Assembly: GCF_003260015.1 (NCBI RefSeq)
Contig: NZ_QCXS01000003.1
Span: 796,315 to 860,314, forward strand
Length of the DNA: 64,000 nt
Source of the DNA: Nakamurella deserti
GTDB taxonomy: Bacteria; Actinomycetota; Actinomycetes; Mycobacteriales; Nakamurellaceae
Direction of reading: 5' to 3'
Positions within the stretch are counted from its first letter, which is position 1; each line of letters starts with the position of its first letter. Positions 33,759 to 41,774 of this stretch are shown here, piece after piece. The translations under genes and the position numbers were made by a program. Under the pieces are notes generated by a model. It searched no databases and was not told where the DNA came from. It saw nothing but the letters and a program-made list of their open reading frames with translations.

Positions 33759-34368
33759 CGCCGAACGGCTCCCCCAGCGACAGCATCAGCCGGTTGGCCC
33801 AGCCGAAGAACGCCGCCGAGTGCAGCACGTCGCTGATCCCGAGCAGGTCCAGGCCCGTGTCGGCCAGCGCCCGCAGGTGGTCGGCGGTGAGGGCCGACGG
33901 CGTCGCGGTGACGGCGGCCGCGGCGGCGATCACCGCGCGCCAGCGGTCGCTCTGCGGGGCGTCGACGCCGTCGTCGAGCAACCGCTGCACGTCAGCGGGA
34001 GCCTTCGCGTAGTGCGCGGCGAACCGGGCGTGCACCGACGCGCAGAAGATGCAGCCGTTCACCCGGGAGGTGGCGGCCGCGGCGAGCTCCCGCTCGGCGC
34101 GCGGCAGTCCGCCGGCCCGGTTGTGGAAGATGTCGAAGTCGGCCTTCGTCCGGGCGTGCAGGATGCCGGGGTCGCGGACCAGCAGCCGGAAGTAGTCGCT
34201 GTTGACCCGCGACCGCTCGACCAGGCCGTGCCAGTGCGCGTCGGTCAGGTCGTCGGCGGCCAGCGGCTCCAGCCAGGGCTCCCAGCCCAGCTCGGCGCGG
34301 GTGAACCGCTCCGGGCGCGGGGCGGCGGCGGTCTCGACGGTTCCGGCGGAGGGCAGGGTCTCGGTCAT
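33751..34368 (-). CDS. AhpD-like CMD-domain protein (Avi_7169-type)
   Basis: A 205-aa alkylhydroperoxidase/carboxymuconolactone-decarboxylase-fold protein. It has the redox motif SRVNGCIFCASVHARFAAHY (CxxC with downstream His, as in AhpD). It opens MTETLPSAGTV and has ERFTRAELGWEPWLEPL, the pattern I associate with the TIGR04030-type family found with dipeptide-like ABC transporters. ATG 34368 overlaps the stop of the second CMD gene (ATGA). Probably a peroxidase or thiol-redox partner for the flavoprotein reaction. Confidence 0.82.
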   Translation of the reverse strand: MTETLPSAGTVETAAAPRPERFTRAELGWEPWLEPLAADDLTDAHWHGLVERSRVNSDYFRLLVRDPGILHARTKADFDIFHNRAGGLPRAERELAAAATSRVNGCIFCASVHARFAAHYAKAPADVQRLLDDGVDAPQSDRWRAVIAAAAAVTATPSALTADHLRALADTGLDLLGISDVLHSAAFFGWANRLMLSLGEPFGDA

Positions 34369-34973
34369 ACCAGTTCCTTCAGGGTGCGCAGTCCGGTGAC
34401 GAGCCGCAGCTGGAAGGCCAGGAAGCCCACCAGCTGGGTGACGGTGACGATCTCGGTCGGCGCCCAACCCGCCCGCTGCAGCGCGGCGAGGTCGTCGGCA
34501 CCGGCCTCCCGGGGGCGGAACACCAGCAGGTGGGCCTGGTCGAGCGCGGCGGCGAGGCGCTCGCCGAGCAGCGGCCGGTCGTCGCCGGGAACGGTGAAGC
34601 GGAGCCCGTCGGTGTTCTCGGCCGCCAGCACGGTGGAGGCCGGGTAGGCGCCGTACGGGCCGGTCGTGCGGGCGGCCCGGGCCAGCCGGTCGATGCGGTG
34701 GGCCAGGGTGGCGTCGGTGGCGGCCAGCAGCGTCCGGTAGTGCGCGGCGGCGGGGTCGCTGTCCGGGTCGACGGCGTGCAGCACGGCCACGAACGCCGCG
34801 ACCGCCTGCCGTTCGGCCGCGCTCGGACCGGCCGGTGCGGCGGTGAACAGCTCGTCGTAGCCGGCCTGCGCGTGCGAGCGGGTGTCCGGCCGGGCGCGGC
34901 GGACGCCGTCCAGGGGGCTGCCGGCGGTGATGCCGGCCAACGTGTCGATGACGTCGTCGGAGGAGGTGGTCAC
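34365..34973 (-). CDS. CMD-domain protein without a CxxC pair (Avi_7170-type)
   Basis: A 202-aa protein with the CMD fold pattern (AERQAVAAFVAVLHAVDPD, HYRTLLAATDATLAHRID, QRAGWAPTEIVTVTQLVGFLAF) but no active-site cysteines. It is the usual partner of the AhpD-like protein downstream in TIGR04029/TIGR04030-type cassettes. GTG 34973 (MTTSSDDVIDTLAG) has AGAAGGA upstream. Loss of the cysteines suggests a structural or binding role rather than peroxidase chemistry. Confidence 0.75.
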   Translation of the reverse strand: MTTSSDDVIDTLAGITAGSPLDGVRRARPDTRSHAQAGYDELFTAAPAGPSAAERQAVAAFVAVLHAVDPDSDPAAAHYRTLLAATDATLAHRIDRLARAARTTGPYGAYPASTVLAAENTDGLRFTVPGDDRPLLGERLAAALDQAHLLVFRPREAGADDLAALQRAGWAPTEIVTVTQLVGFLAFQLRLVTGLRTLKELV

Positions 34974-35016
34974 GGGTTCCTTCTCTGGTCGGGTGGCGGG
35001 TGGGCGCATGCCCGGT

Positions 35017-36696
35017 TCAGGCGGTGCGGCCGCCGCCGGGGATCGCCCGGATGAGCTCGCGGGTGTAGTCGTGCTGCGGGTCGGTGAAGACCTCGGTGAC
35101 CGCACCGCTCTCGACCTGCCGCCCGCCACTCATCACGGTGACGGTGTCGGCGATGGTGGACACCACGGCGAGGTCGTGGGAGACGAAGACGTAGGTCAGG
35201 CCCAGATCGCGCTGGAGATCGCCGAGCAGGCGCAGGATCTGCGCCTGCACGGTGACATCGAGCGCGGAGACGGGCTCGTCCAGGACGACGACGTCGGGCT
35301 CCAGGACGAGTGCGCGGGCGATGGCGACCCGCTGCCGTTGCCCGCCCGAGAGCTCGCGCGGGGTGCGGTCGGTGACGTCGGCGGGGAGCCCGACCCGGTC
35401 GAGCAGGGCGGCGACGCGACGGCTGCGGGCCGCCGCGGCGCCGCGGCCGGTACCGGCGCCGTCCGCGCCGAGCACCTCGGGGAAGTTCAGCAGCGGCTCG
35501 CCGACGATCCAGCCGATGCTGCGACGGGGATCCAGCGAGGCGAACGGGTTCTGCGAGACCAGCTGCAGGGTGCGACGGAACCGCCGCAGCGCGGCCCGGT
35601 CCAGAGCGCCGACGTCGGTGCCGCCGACGAGGATGTCACCCGACGTGGGCTTGCGGAAGCCGACCAGCGCCCGCACGGTGGTGGTCTTGCCCGACCCCGA
35701 CTCCCCCACGATCGCGTGCGTGGTCCCGCGCGGGACGGCGAAGCTCAGGTCGTCCACGGCCCGGAAGGTCCGTCCCCGGCCGACCTCGAAGTCCTGCACC
35801 AGGTGCCGCACCTCGGCGGCGATGGGCCGGTCGGCCGGCGGTACCGACACCGGGGTCGCCGCGGCGGCGGTCGACACGCTGACGGCCTGCCGCAGGTGCA
35901 GCGATGGCGCGTCGGCGAGCAACCGTGCGGTGTACCCACTCTCGGGGTGGGCGAGGACGTCGGCGGTGCGGCCCTGCTCCTGCACGCGGCCGTGCCGCAT
36001 CACCACGATCCGGTCCGAGCGGTCGGCGGCCACCCCGAGATCGTGGGTGACCAGCAGGACGGCGGTGCCGTCCTCGCGGCGCAGGTCGTCCAGCAGGTCC
36101 AGCACTCGTCGTTGGACGGTGACGTCGAGGGCGCTGGTGGCCTCGTCGGCGATGATCAGCTGCGGCCGGAGGGCGATGGCGGCGGCGATGAGCACCCGCT
36201 GCCGCATCCCGCCGGAGAGTTCGTGCGGGTACTGCCCGTAGCGCAGCCGGGGATCGGAGAGCCCCACGCGGGCCAGCAGTTCCAGCACCCGTTCCGTGCG
36301 CTGCTTCGTCGGCATCCGGCCGTGCAGCTGGAAGGCCTCGCCGACCTGCGCGCCGATGGTGCGCACCGGGTTGAGTGAGCTGCCGGGATCCTGCGGGATG
36401 AGCCCGACCTTGGCGCCGCGGACGCCGCGCAGTCGCCGCTGCGACCAGCCGGCGATGTCGGTGCCCTGGAGTTCGATCCGGCCGCCGTCGAGCCGGCCGT
36501 TGTCGGCGAGCAGTCCGATGACCGCCTGTGCGGTGGTCGACTTCCCGGATCCGGATTCGCCGACCAGCGCGGTGACCTCGCCGGGGGCGATCTCCCAGCT
36601 GACGTCGTGCACGGCCCGGTGCCAGCGTGAGTCGCTGTGCCGGTAGGAGATCGACACGTCGGTCAACCGCAGCACGGGTGTCCCCGGTGCCGTCAT
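35017..36696 (-). CDS. Dipeptide-type ABC importer ATPase, two nucleotide-binding domains fused
   Basis: A 559-aa protein carrying two ABC ATPase domains in tandem. The first (about 1-260) has VGESGSGKSTT, signature LSGGMRQRV and LIIADEATSALD. The second (about 300-555) has VGESGSGKTTT, signature LSGGQRQRV and VVLDEPVSALD. This is a DppD-DppF fusion that powers the two permeases upstream. Its ATG overlaps the permease stop (ATGA). The fusion is common in actinomycetes. Confidence 0.95.
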   Translation of the reverse strand: MTAPGTPVLRLTDVSISYRHSDSRWHRAVHDVSWEIAPGEVTALVGESGSGKSTTAQAVIGLLADNGRLDGGRIELQGTDIAGWSQRRLRGVRGAKVGLIPQDPGSSLNPVRTIGAQVGEAFQLHGRMPTKQRTERVLELLARVGLSDPRLRYGQYPHELSGGMRQRVLIAAAIALRPQLIIADEATSALDVTVQRRVLDLLDDLRREDGTAVLLVTHDLGVAADRSDRIVVMRHGRVQEQGRTADVLAHPESGYTARLLADAPSLHLRQAVSVSTAAAATPVSVPPADRPIAAEVRHLVQDFEVGRGRTFRAVDDLSFAVPRGTTHAIVGESGSGKTTTVRALVGFRKPTSGDILVGGTDVGALDRAALRRFRRTLQLVSQNPFASLDPRRSIGWIVGEPLLNFPEVLGADGAGTGRGAAAARSRRVAALLDRVGLPADVTDRTPRELSGGQRQRVAIARALVLEPDVVVLDEPVSALDVTVQAQILRLLGDLQRDLGLTYVFVSHDLAVVSTIADTVTVMSGGRQVESGAVTEVFTDPQHDYTRELIRAIPGGGRTA

Positions 36697-37622
36697 CGTG
36701 CGCTCCCGTTGATCGACCGGCTGATCCGGTTGGTGGCCAGCACCACGACGACCACGACGGCGCCGGGCACGGTGGTCAGCCACCACGAGGTGGCCAGGTA
36801 GTTGCGGCCCTCGGCGATCAGCAGGCCCCACTCCGGGGTGGGCGGCGGGGCGCCGTAGCCGAGGAAGCCCAGCGTCGAGATGGCCATGATGGCCGAACCG
36901 AACTGCACGGCGGCCAGCGCGATGATCGGGCTCACCGAGTTGGGCAGGATGTGCCGGCGCAGCACGCTGCCGAAGGTGCCGCCGCTGCCGAAGGCCGCCT
37001 CCACGTAGTCGGTCCGGCGCACCCGCAGCACCTCCGAGCGGGTCAGCCGCGCGAACGCGGCGACGGCGGCGACACCGACGGCGATGGCGGCGTTGACGGT
37101 GCCGAAACCCAGCACGATGACGATGCTCAGCGACAGCAGCAGGCTGGGGATGGCCAGCAGCACGTCGACCACCCGCATCAGCAGCGCGTCGAGGAAGCCG
37201 CCGACCGACCCGGCGAGCAACCCGATGAGGGTGCCCACGACCAGGCCGACGCCGACGGCCACGAGCGCACCGGTGACCGACTGGACGGAGCCGTACACCA
37301 GGCGCGCGAACAGGTCCCGGCCGAGCTGGTCGGTGCCGAGCAGGTGGGCGCCGCCCGGGGCCTGCAGCTTCTCCCGGGCCACCCCGGAGGTGGCGCTGAA
37401 GTCGGTGAACCAGCCCGGCGCGACGGTCCACAGCAGCACGACGAGGACGACGAGCCAGGCCAGGACCAGCGTGGGACTCCAACGGCGCCAGTCGGCCAGG
37501 CGGGCACCGCGCCGGCGCCGCGGGGCCGGTGCGGTCGGGGTCACCGGTGCGGCGTCGGAGTCCAGCACCAGCGGTGCGCCGGCGCCGCCCGGGCCGGAGG
37601 TCAGAAAGGCCATGTCAGACAC
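36693..37622 (-). CDS. Dipeptide/nickel-type ABC importer permease (DppC-like)
   Basis: A 309-aa inner-membrane permease: an N-terminal segment (PRRRRGARLADWRRW) leads to the first helix TLVLAWLVVLVVLLWTV. LLGTDQLGRDLFARLVYGS is the DppC hallmark. The cytoplasmic EAA-like loop YVEAAFGSGGTFGSVLRRHI contacts the ATPase. GTG 37622 lies in the last bases of the upstream permease gene (8-nt overlap). Confidence 0.94.
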   Translation of the reverse strand: MSDMAFLTSGPGGAGAPLVLDSDAAPVTPTAPAPRRRRGARLADWRRWSPTLVLAWLVVLVVLLWTVAPGWFTDFSATSGVAREKLQAPGGAHLLGTDQLGRDLFARLVYGSVQSVTGALVAVGVGLVVGTLIGLLAGSVGGFLDALLMRVVDVLLAIPSLLLSLSIVIVLGFGTVNAAIAVGVAAVAAFARLTRSEVLRVRRTDYVEAAFGSGGTFGSVLRRHILPNSVSPIIALAAVQFGSAIMAISTLGFLGYGAPPPTPEWGLLIAEGRNYLATSWWLTTVPGAVVVVVVLATNRISRSINGSAR

Positions 37623-38553
37623 TCACTTTCGACTTCAGCCGCGGGTCGAGCACCGGGTACAGCAGGTCGACGACCAGGTTGACCAGCACGAACACCACCG
37701 CGGACAGCATCACCACGGCCTGCAGCACCGGGGCGTCCTGGCTGCGGACCGCGCTCTCGGTCATCTGGCCGATGCCGTTGAGCCCGAAGACGATCTCGGT
37801 GATGGCCGCCCCGCCGATGAGTTCGCCGAGCAGGATGCCGGCGATGGTCAGGGTGGGCAGCACGGCGTTGCGGCCGATGTGCCGGGTCAGCACCCAGGCG
37901 TCGCCGGCACCGCGGGCCCGGGCGACGGTGACGAACGGCTGGGTGCGCACGTCGTCGATGCTGCGCAGCAGCACCTGCGCCAGCGGCGCCGAGATCGGCA
38001 CCGCCAGCGTCAGCACCGGCAGGATCAGGCCCTCCCAGAAGCCCGGGTTGATGACCGGGATGAGCTTGAGCCGGAACGAGAACAGCTGGATCAGCATGAT
38101 GCCGAGCCAGAACACCGGCACCGAGATGAACAGCGCCGGCAGCGATTCCAGCAACGACCGCAGCCAGCGGAACGGCGACAGGTTGGCCAGCACGGCGATC
38201 CCGACGGCCAGCACCACGGCCAGCGCCAGCCCCAGGACGGCCAGCCGCAACGTGGGCGGGATGTTGGTCGCCAACTGCTGCGACACCGGCACGTCGGCCT
38301 GGATGGAGTAGCCCCAGTCGAGCGTGACGAAGTTGCCCAGCGCGTGCAGGTATTGGGTGACCAGCGAGGTGTCGGCGCCGTAGGAGACCCGGATGTCGGC
38401 GATCTGCTCCGGGCTGAGCCCCAGTTCCGGGTTCTGGAACTTGATCAGCAGGGCGTCACCGGGGAGGGCCTGCAGCAGCACGAAGGCCGCGGTGAAGGTC
38501 GCCCACAGCACGAGCAGGGCCTGACCGGCCCGTCCGAGCAGATAGCGCGTCAT
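37615..38553 (-). CDS. Dipeptide/nickel-type ABC importer permease (DppB-like)
   Basis: A 312-aa DppB-type permease: MTRYLLGRAGQALLVLWATF opening, then ALPGDALLIKFQNPELGL, and a cytoplasmic loop FVTVARARGAGDAWVLTRHI. Six hydrophobic segments. ATG 38553 is chosen over the upstream TTG because GAGGA is close. A hairpin terminator-like element and a triple repeat separate it from the substrate-binding protein gene. Confidence 0.94.
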   Translation of the reverse strand: MTRYLLGRAGQALLVLWATFTAAFVLLQALPGDALLIKFQNPELGLSPEQIADIRVSYGADTSLVTQYLHALGNFVTLDWGYSIQADVPVSQQLATNIPPTLRLAVLGLALAVVLAVGIAVLANLSPFRWLRSLLESLPALFISVPVFWLGIMLIQLFSFRLKLIPVINPGFWEGLILPVLTLAVPISAPLAQVLLRSIDDVRTQPFVTVARARGAGDAWVLTRHIGRNAVLPTLTIAGILLGELIGGAAITEIVFGLNGIGQMTESAVRSQDAPVLQAVVMLSAVVFVLVNLVVDLLYPVLDPRLKSKVSV

Positions 38554-38588
38554 GAGGATCCTCAACGGTGTCAGCGGTGTGGTGCGGT

Positions 38589-38619
38589 GTCCCGGGGCCG
38601 GGCGGGCCGGCCCCGGGAC
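38589..38619 (-). terminator. Attenuating hairpin between substrate-binding protein and permease genes
   Basis: A 13-bp perfect stem: GTCCCGGGGCCGG (38589-38601) and CCGGCCCCGGGAC (38607-38619), loop 5 nt. Within the operon it would reduce read-through to the permeases, giving more binding protein than permease. Confidence 0.75.
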
Positions 38620-38625
38620 GGTGGA

Positions 38626-38691
38626 TCAGCGCTCGGAGAGCCAGGTGTCAGCGCTCGGAGAGCCAGGTGTCAGCGCTCGGAGAGCCAGGTG
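38626..38691. repeat. Three exact tandem 22-bp copies at the 3' end of the binding-protein gene
   Basis: Copies at 38626-38647, 38648-38669 and 38670-38691 are identical. The last encodes the protein's C-terminal residues DTWLSER and its stop codon on the minus strand; the other two lie beyond the stop and repeat the same coding text with their own stops. Confidence 0.95.
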
Positions 38692-40382
38692 TCGTAGAAG
38701 CTGGGCCGGCCGACGGCCTCGAACTCCAGGCCGTTGACGTAGGTGCCGGCGGCGAAGATCTGCGGCTCCTCGAAGATCGGGATCAGCAGCGCCTGGTCGA
38801 GCACGTGGTTCTGGATGTCGCCGATGATCTCGAGGCGCTTCGCCGGATCGACCTCCGCGGTCTGGGCCTCGAGCAGCCCGTTCAGCTCGGTGTCGGTGTA
38901 GCTCTGCACGAGGGTGCTGCTGCCGCCGACCTGCAGCAGCCAGTCGCGGTTCTTCGGGTAGAAGCCGCTCTTGATGACGTCGGGGTCGGCGCGGCCGACC
39001 ATCGCCACCAGCAGCGGGGTCTTGGCCGGGTCGAGGTTGTCCGCGGCGACGCTGCCGGCGTCACCGGGCAGCACCTCGAGCTTCACGCCGACCTTGGCCC
39101 ACTGCTCCGAGACCAGCTGCAGCACCTGCTTGTTCTGCGGCTGCACGTAGGTGTGGTAGATGCTCAGCACCAACGGCTTCCCGTCCTTGACCCGGATGCC
39201 GTCGGCTCCCGGGACCCAGCCGGCCTCGTCCAGCAGCGCCTTGGCGCCGTCCGGATCGAAGGTCAGCTTGTCGGCCAGGTCGACGTAGCCGGGGGCGTCC
39301 TTGGCGAGCACCGAGGTGGCCTGCGGGTAGTTGTCGCTGAGCAGCGTGCTGACGACCTCGGCGCTGTCGGTGGCCTTGAGCAGCGCCTGCCGGACGCGCA
39401 GGTCGGCGACCAACGGGTTGTCCGGCCGGATCGCGATGCTGTCGTTCACCCCGCGGGTGGAGGCCCGCAGCAGTGCGAGTCCGGCCCCGGTGATCTGCGG
39501 CTCGTCGTAGGCCTCGACCTGGCGGATGGCGTCGGCCTGGCCGGCCAGCAGCGAGCCGATCCGGACGCTGTCCTCGGCGGCCACGATGAGCGTGATGCCG
39601 TCCAGGTAGGCCCGGCCCTGGTGGGCGGCGCTCGGCGGCGCCCAGTTGTAGTCCTCGCGGACCTTCAGGTCGATCTGCTTGCCCAGGGTCTCACCGGTGA
39701 CCGTGAAGGGGCCGGAGCCGATGATGTTCGTCGCGGAACCGAGCTCCTCGTACGGCCGGGCCAGCGTGGCGGCCGAGACGAGGCCCGCGCCGATCGTCGC
39801 GGTGCCCTGCAGGAACCCCGGCGACGGCTTCTTGAAGAAGAACGTCACCGTGGAGGCGTCCTGGACCTCGCTGTGGTCGTAGTTGTTGAACACCTCCGAC
39901 ACGGGCTGCTTCAGGTCCGGGTTGCCCAGGCCGAAGGTGTCGTAGTTGTCGGCGACGGCCTGCGCGTCCAGCGCGGTGCCGTCGGAGAACGTGACGCCGG
40001 GCCGGATGACGAAGGTGTACTGGGTGAGATCGTCGTTGACGGTCCAGGACTCGGCGATCCACGGCTCGATCTCGAGGGTCTCGGGGTTCTGGTACGTCAG
40101 CTTGTCGGTGATCTGGTTGAGGATGCCGCCGTTGGGATAGAAGCCGCCGGACGGCGGATACAGGTTGGTGTGGGCGGCGCTGTCGAGATAGGTGAGGGTG
40201 CCGCCGGTGACCGGGGTGCCCGGCGCCGAGGCCGAGCCGGCCGCGGTGGTGGCCGGCGACGTGCCGTCGGAGCCACCGCACGCCGCCACCAGGGCGACGG
40301 CCGCGGCGGCGGCCAACGCCCCGAGGCGGCGGCCGAGCCGCGGTGCCCGCGAGCGGGGAGTATTCGACACGTCGGACGTCAC
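38670..40382 (-). CDS. Substrate-binding lipoprotein of a dipeptide-type ABC importer (KPN_01854-like)
   Basis: A 570-aa SBP_bac_5-type protein. After a charged N-terminus comes a signal (LGALAAAAAVALVAAC) with lipobox AAC at about residue 35. Then GGTLTYLDSAAHTNLYPPSG and LEIEPWIAESWTVNDDLTQY, the usual SBP_bac_5 features. It binds the imported compound outside the membrane. The gene context (FAD protein plus two CMD proteins) matches the TIGR04028-type cassette as I recall it. GTG 40382 follows AAAGGAA. The substrate is unknown and peptides are not implied by context. Confidence 0.92.
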   Translation of the reverse strand: MTSDVSNTPRSRAPRLGRRLGALAAAAAVALVAACGGSDGTSPATTAAGSASAPGTPVTGGTLTYLDSAAHTNLYPPSGGFYPNGGILNQITDKLTYQNPETLEIEPWIAESWTVNDDLTQYTFVIRPGVTFSDGTALDAQAVADNYDTFGLGNPDLKQPVSEVFNNYDHSEVQDASTVTFFFKKPSPGFLQGTATIGAGLVSAATLARPYEELGSATNIIGSGPFTVTGETLGKQIDLKVREDYNWAPPSAAHQGRAYLDGITLIVAAEDSVRIGSLLAGQADAIRQVEAYDEPQITGAGLALLRASTRGVNDSIAIRPDNPLVADLRVRQALLKATDSAEVVSTLLSDNYPQATSVLAKDAPGYVDLADKLTFDPDGAKALLDEAGWVPGADGIRVKDGKPLVLSIYHTYVQPQNKQVLQLVSEQWAKVGVKLEVLPGDAGSVAADNLDPAKTPLLVAMVGRADPDVIKSGFYPKNRDWLLQVGGSSTLVQSYTDTELNGLLEAQTAEVDPAKRLEIIGDIQNHVLDQALLIPIFEEPQIFAAGTYVNGLEFEAVGRPSFYDTWLSER

Positions 40383-40476
40383 AACGGGTTCCTTTCTGGG
40401 CCGGAACGGCGCGAGTGCCGGGTTCCGGGGGATGCGGGGAGCGGGCGGCCACCGTGCGACGGCGCCGGGAGCGAGC

Positions 40477-40530
40477 GTCCGGGGAGGACCGGACGTCGTG
40501 GTACGGGGAGGGGACACCGCGGGCGGTGTC
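40477..40530 (-). promoter_or_regulatory. Two hairpins after the leader ORF (candidate attenuator)
   Basis: In transcript order, GACACCGC/GCGGTGTC (40513-40530, 8-bp stem) lies just past the leader stop. GTCCGG/CCGGAC (40477-40494, 6-nt loop) lies further on, before the binding-protein start at 40382. The pair could switch with ribosome position on the leader, either for transcription attenuation or for access to the start. Confidence 0.5.
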
Positions 40531-40537
40531 GGCCTGG

Positions 40538-40648
40538 TCAGGCGGTAACAGGACCCCGACACAGCATCGAGCTGGTCCGGCCGAGATCGACGTGCCGGCG
40601 CCGGTACGCGCAGAGACCACGCACGGGGAGCGCGGGGTGCTGGTGCAT
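40538..40648 (-). CDS. Putative Cys-containing leader peptide upstream of the importer operon
   Basis: A 36-aa frame, starting at ATG 40648 and ending 155 nt before the binding-protein start. Its centre, YRRRHVDLGRTSSMLCRG, closely resembles the short actinobacterial leader peptides with an RRHVDL-x-R-x-x-S-x-x-C core found upstream of sulfonate, thiosulfate and other sulfur-acquisition genes. It also has a Cys at position 13. Slow translation at Cys codons when cysteine is scarce is the expected control. The ribosome site is weak. Resemblance is from memory; not verified by search. Confidence 0.7.
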   Translation of the reverse strand: MHQHPALPVRGLCAYRRRHVDLGRTSSMLCRGPVTA

Positions 40649-40865
40649 GGATCCGGCCTGTTCTGTGCTGGGCCGTGTCGGCCGCGCTTGCGGTTCCGCG
40701 GGATGCGGTCGCCTGGTCGTCATCCGGAGCACCCCGCCGCGTCGGAGGGTTGCTGTCCAGCGAGCCGGAGCTGCGTGCTGGAACTCTTGACCGGTACCGA
40801 AGTTACTGCCGTTCACCGACGATCCACAAGTTGTGTGGTGCCGTTCACAACCTCGGGGCGGCAGG
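40649..40865. other. Intergenic region upstream of the leader peptide
   Basis: About 220 nt between the leader ORF and the end of the EamA gene. It has locally lower GC around 40795-40850 and presumably holds the importer operon's promoter. No consensus was recognised. Confidence 0.4.
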
Positions 40866-41747
40866 TCAGCCGGTGGCGAGTTCCCCACCGGACTTGCGGG
40901 CGCTGAGGACGATGGCCGCGCAGACCAGCGCCATGCCGGTGATCTCCGCGGCGTGCGGGATCTGCGCCAGGAACACCGCGCCGGTGACAGCGGCGGTCAC
41001 CGGGAGCAGCGCCAGCAGGATGGCGAACCGGGCGGCGGTGACCTTGCGCAGCACGACCTGTTCGATCGCGTACGGGATCACCGAGCTGAGCACCGCGATG
41101 CCGACCAGGGCGAGCAGCGCCGGGCCGTGGGAGACGATGCCGCCGACCTGCCAGACGCAGAACGGCGCGAACACCAGCGCGCCGGCGGTCATCCCGACAC
41201 TCAGGGAGGTGATGCCGTCGCGGGTGGAGGCGATGCGGCGGCCGAGGATGATGTAGAACGCCCAGAACAGGCCGGACCCGAAGATGGCCACCAGCCCGAT
41301 CACCACCGAGGTGGTCCAGCCGCCCTCCAGGCTGACGCCGGCCAGCAGCACGACTCCGGCCAGCGCCAGGGCGATCCCGAGCCGGTCACGCCAGCCGGTG
41401 CCGGTGATCGCGGCCACCGCGACCGGTCCGAGGAACTCGATGGCCACCGCGGTACCCAGCGGCAGGTGCTCGATGGCGACGTAGAAGCAGAGGTTCATCG
41501 CGGCGAGCACCACTCCGAACCCGGCCGAGGCGAGCAGCTCCCGGCGGCTCCAGCCCTGCTTCCAGGGGCGCCGCCAGGCCAGCAGGATGATCGCGCTGAC
41601 CACGATCCGCAGCCACCCCACGACCGCCGACGGCGCCAGCACGAACAGGCCGACGGCCAGCGCGGCGCCGTAGTACTGGGTGAACCCGGAGACCAGGAAC
41701 AGCGCCGGTGCCGGGGTGACGGCGATCAGGTTGCGGGGCGACGGCAC
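40866..41747 (-). CDS. EamA/DMT-family transporter (RhtA-like)
   Basis: A 293-aa protein with ten hydrophobic segments forming two EamA halves. RhtA-like landmarks are NLCFYVAIEHLPLGTAVAIEF in the first half and SVIPYAIEQVVLRKVTAARF in the second. The family exports amino acids and related metabolites. GTG start at 41747. It lies 27 nt downstream of the acetyltransferase gene on the same strand, so they may share a transcript. Substrate unknown. Confidence 0.9.
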   Translation of the reverse strand: MPSPRNLIAVTPAPALFLVSGFTQYYGAALAVGLFVLAPSAVVGWLRIVVSAIILLAWRRPWKQGWSRRELLASAGFGVVLAAMNLCFYVAIEHLPLGTAVAIEFLGPVAVAAITGTGWRDRLGIALALAGVVLLAGVSLEGGWTTSVVIGLVAIFGSGLFWAFYIILGRRIASTRDGITSLSVGMTAGALVFAPFCVWQVGGIVSHGPALLALVGIAVLSSVIPYAIEQVVLRKVTAARFAILLALLPVTAAVTGAVFLAQIPHAAEITGMALVCAAIVLSARKSGGELATG

Positions 41748-41774
41748 GTCCCGACAGTAGTGGCGCGCGCGGGG

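Noticed and set aside
34365-35129. Longer N-terminus for the second CMD protein
   Set aside because: The added residues (Arg/Ser/Thr/Pro-rich) are unlike the family, and GTG 34973 has a good ribosome site.
35017-37482. 821-codon minus-strand frame joining permease-region text to the ABC ATPase
   Set aside because: Only the part from ATG 36696 is ATPase; the upstream part is the permease gene in a wrong frame, and the permease stop overlaps ATG 36696.
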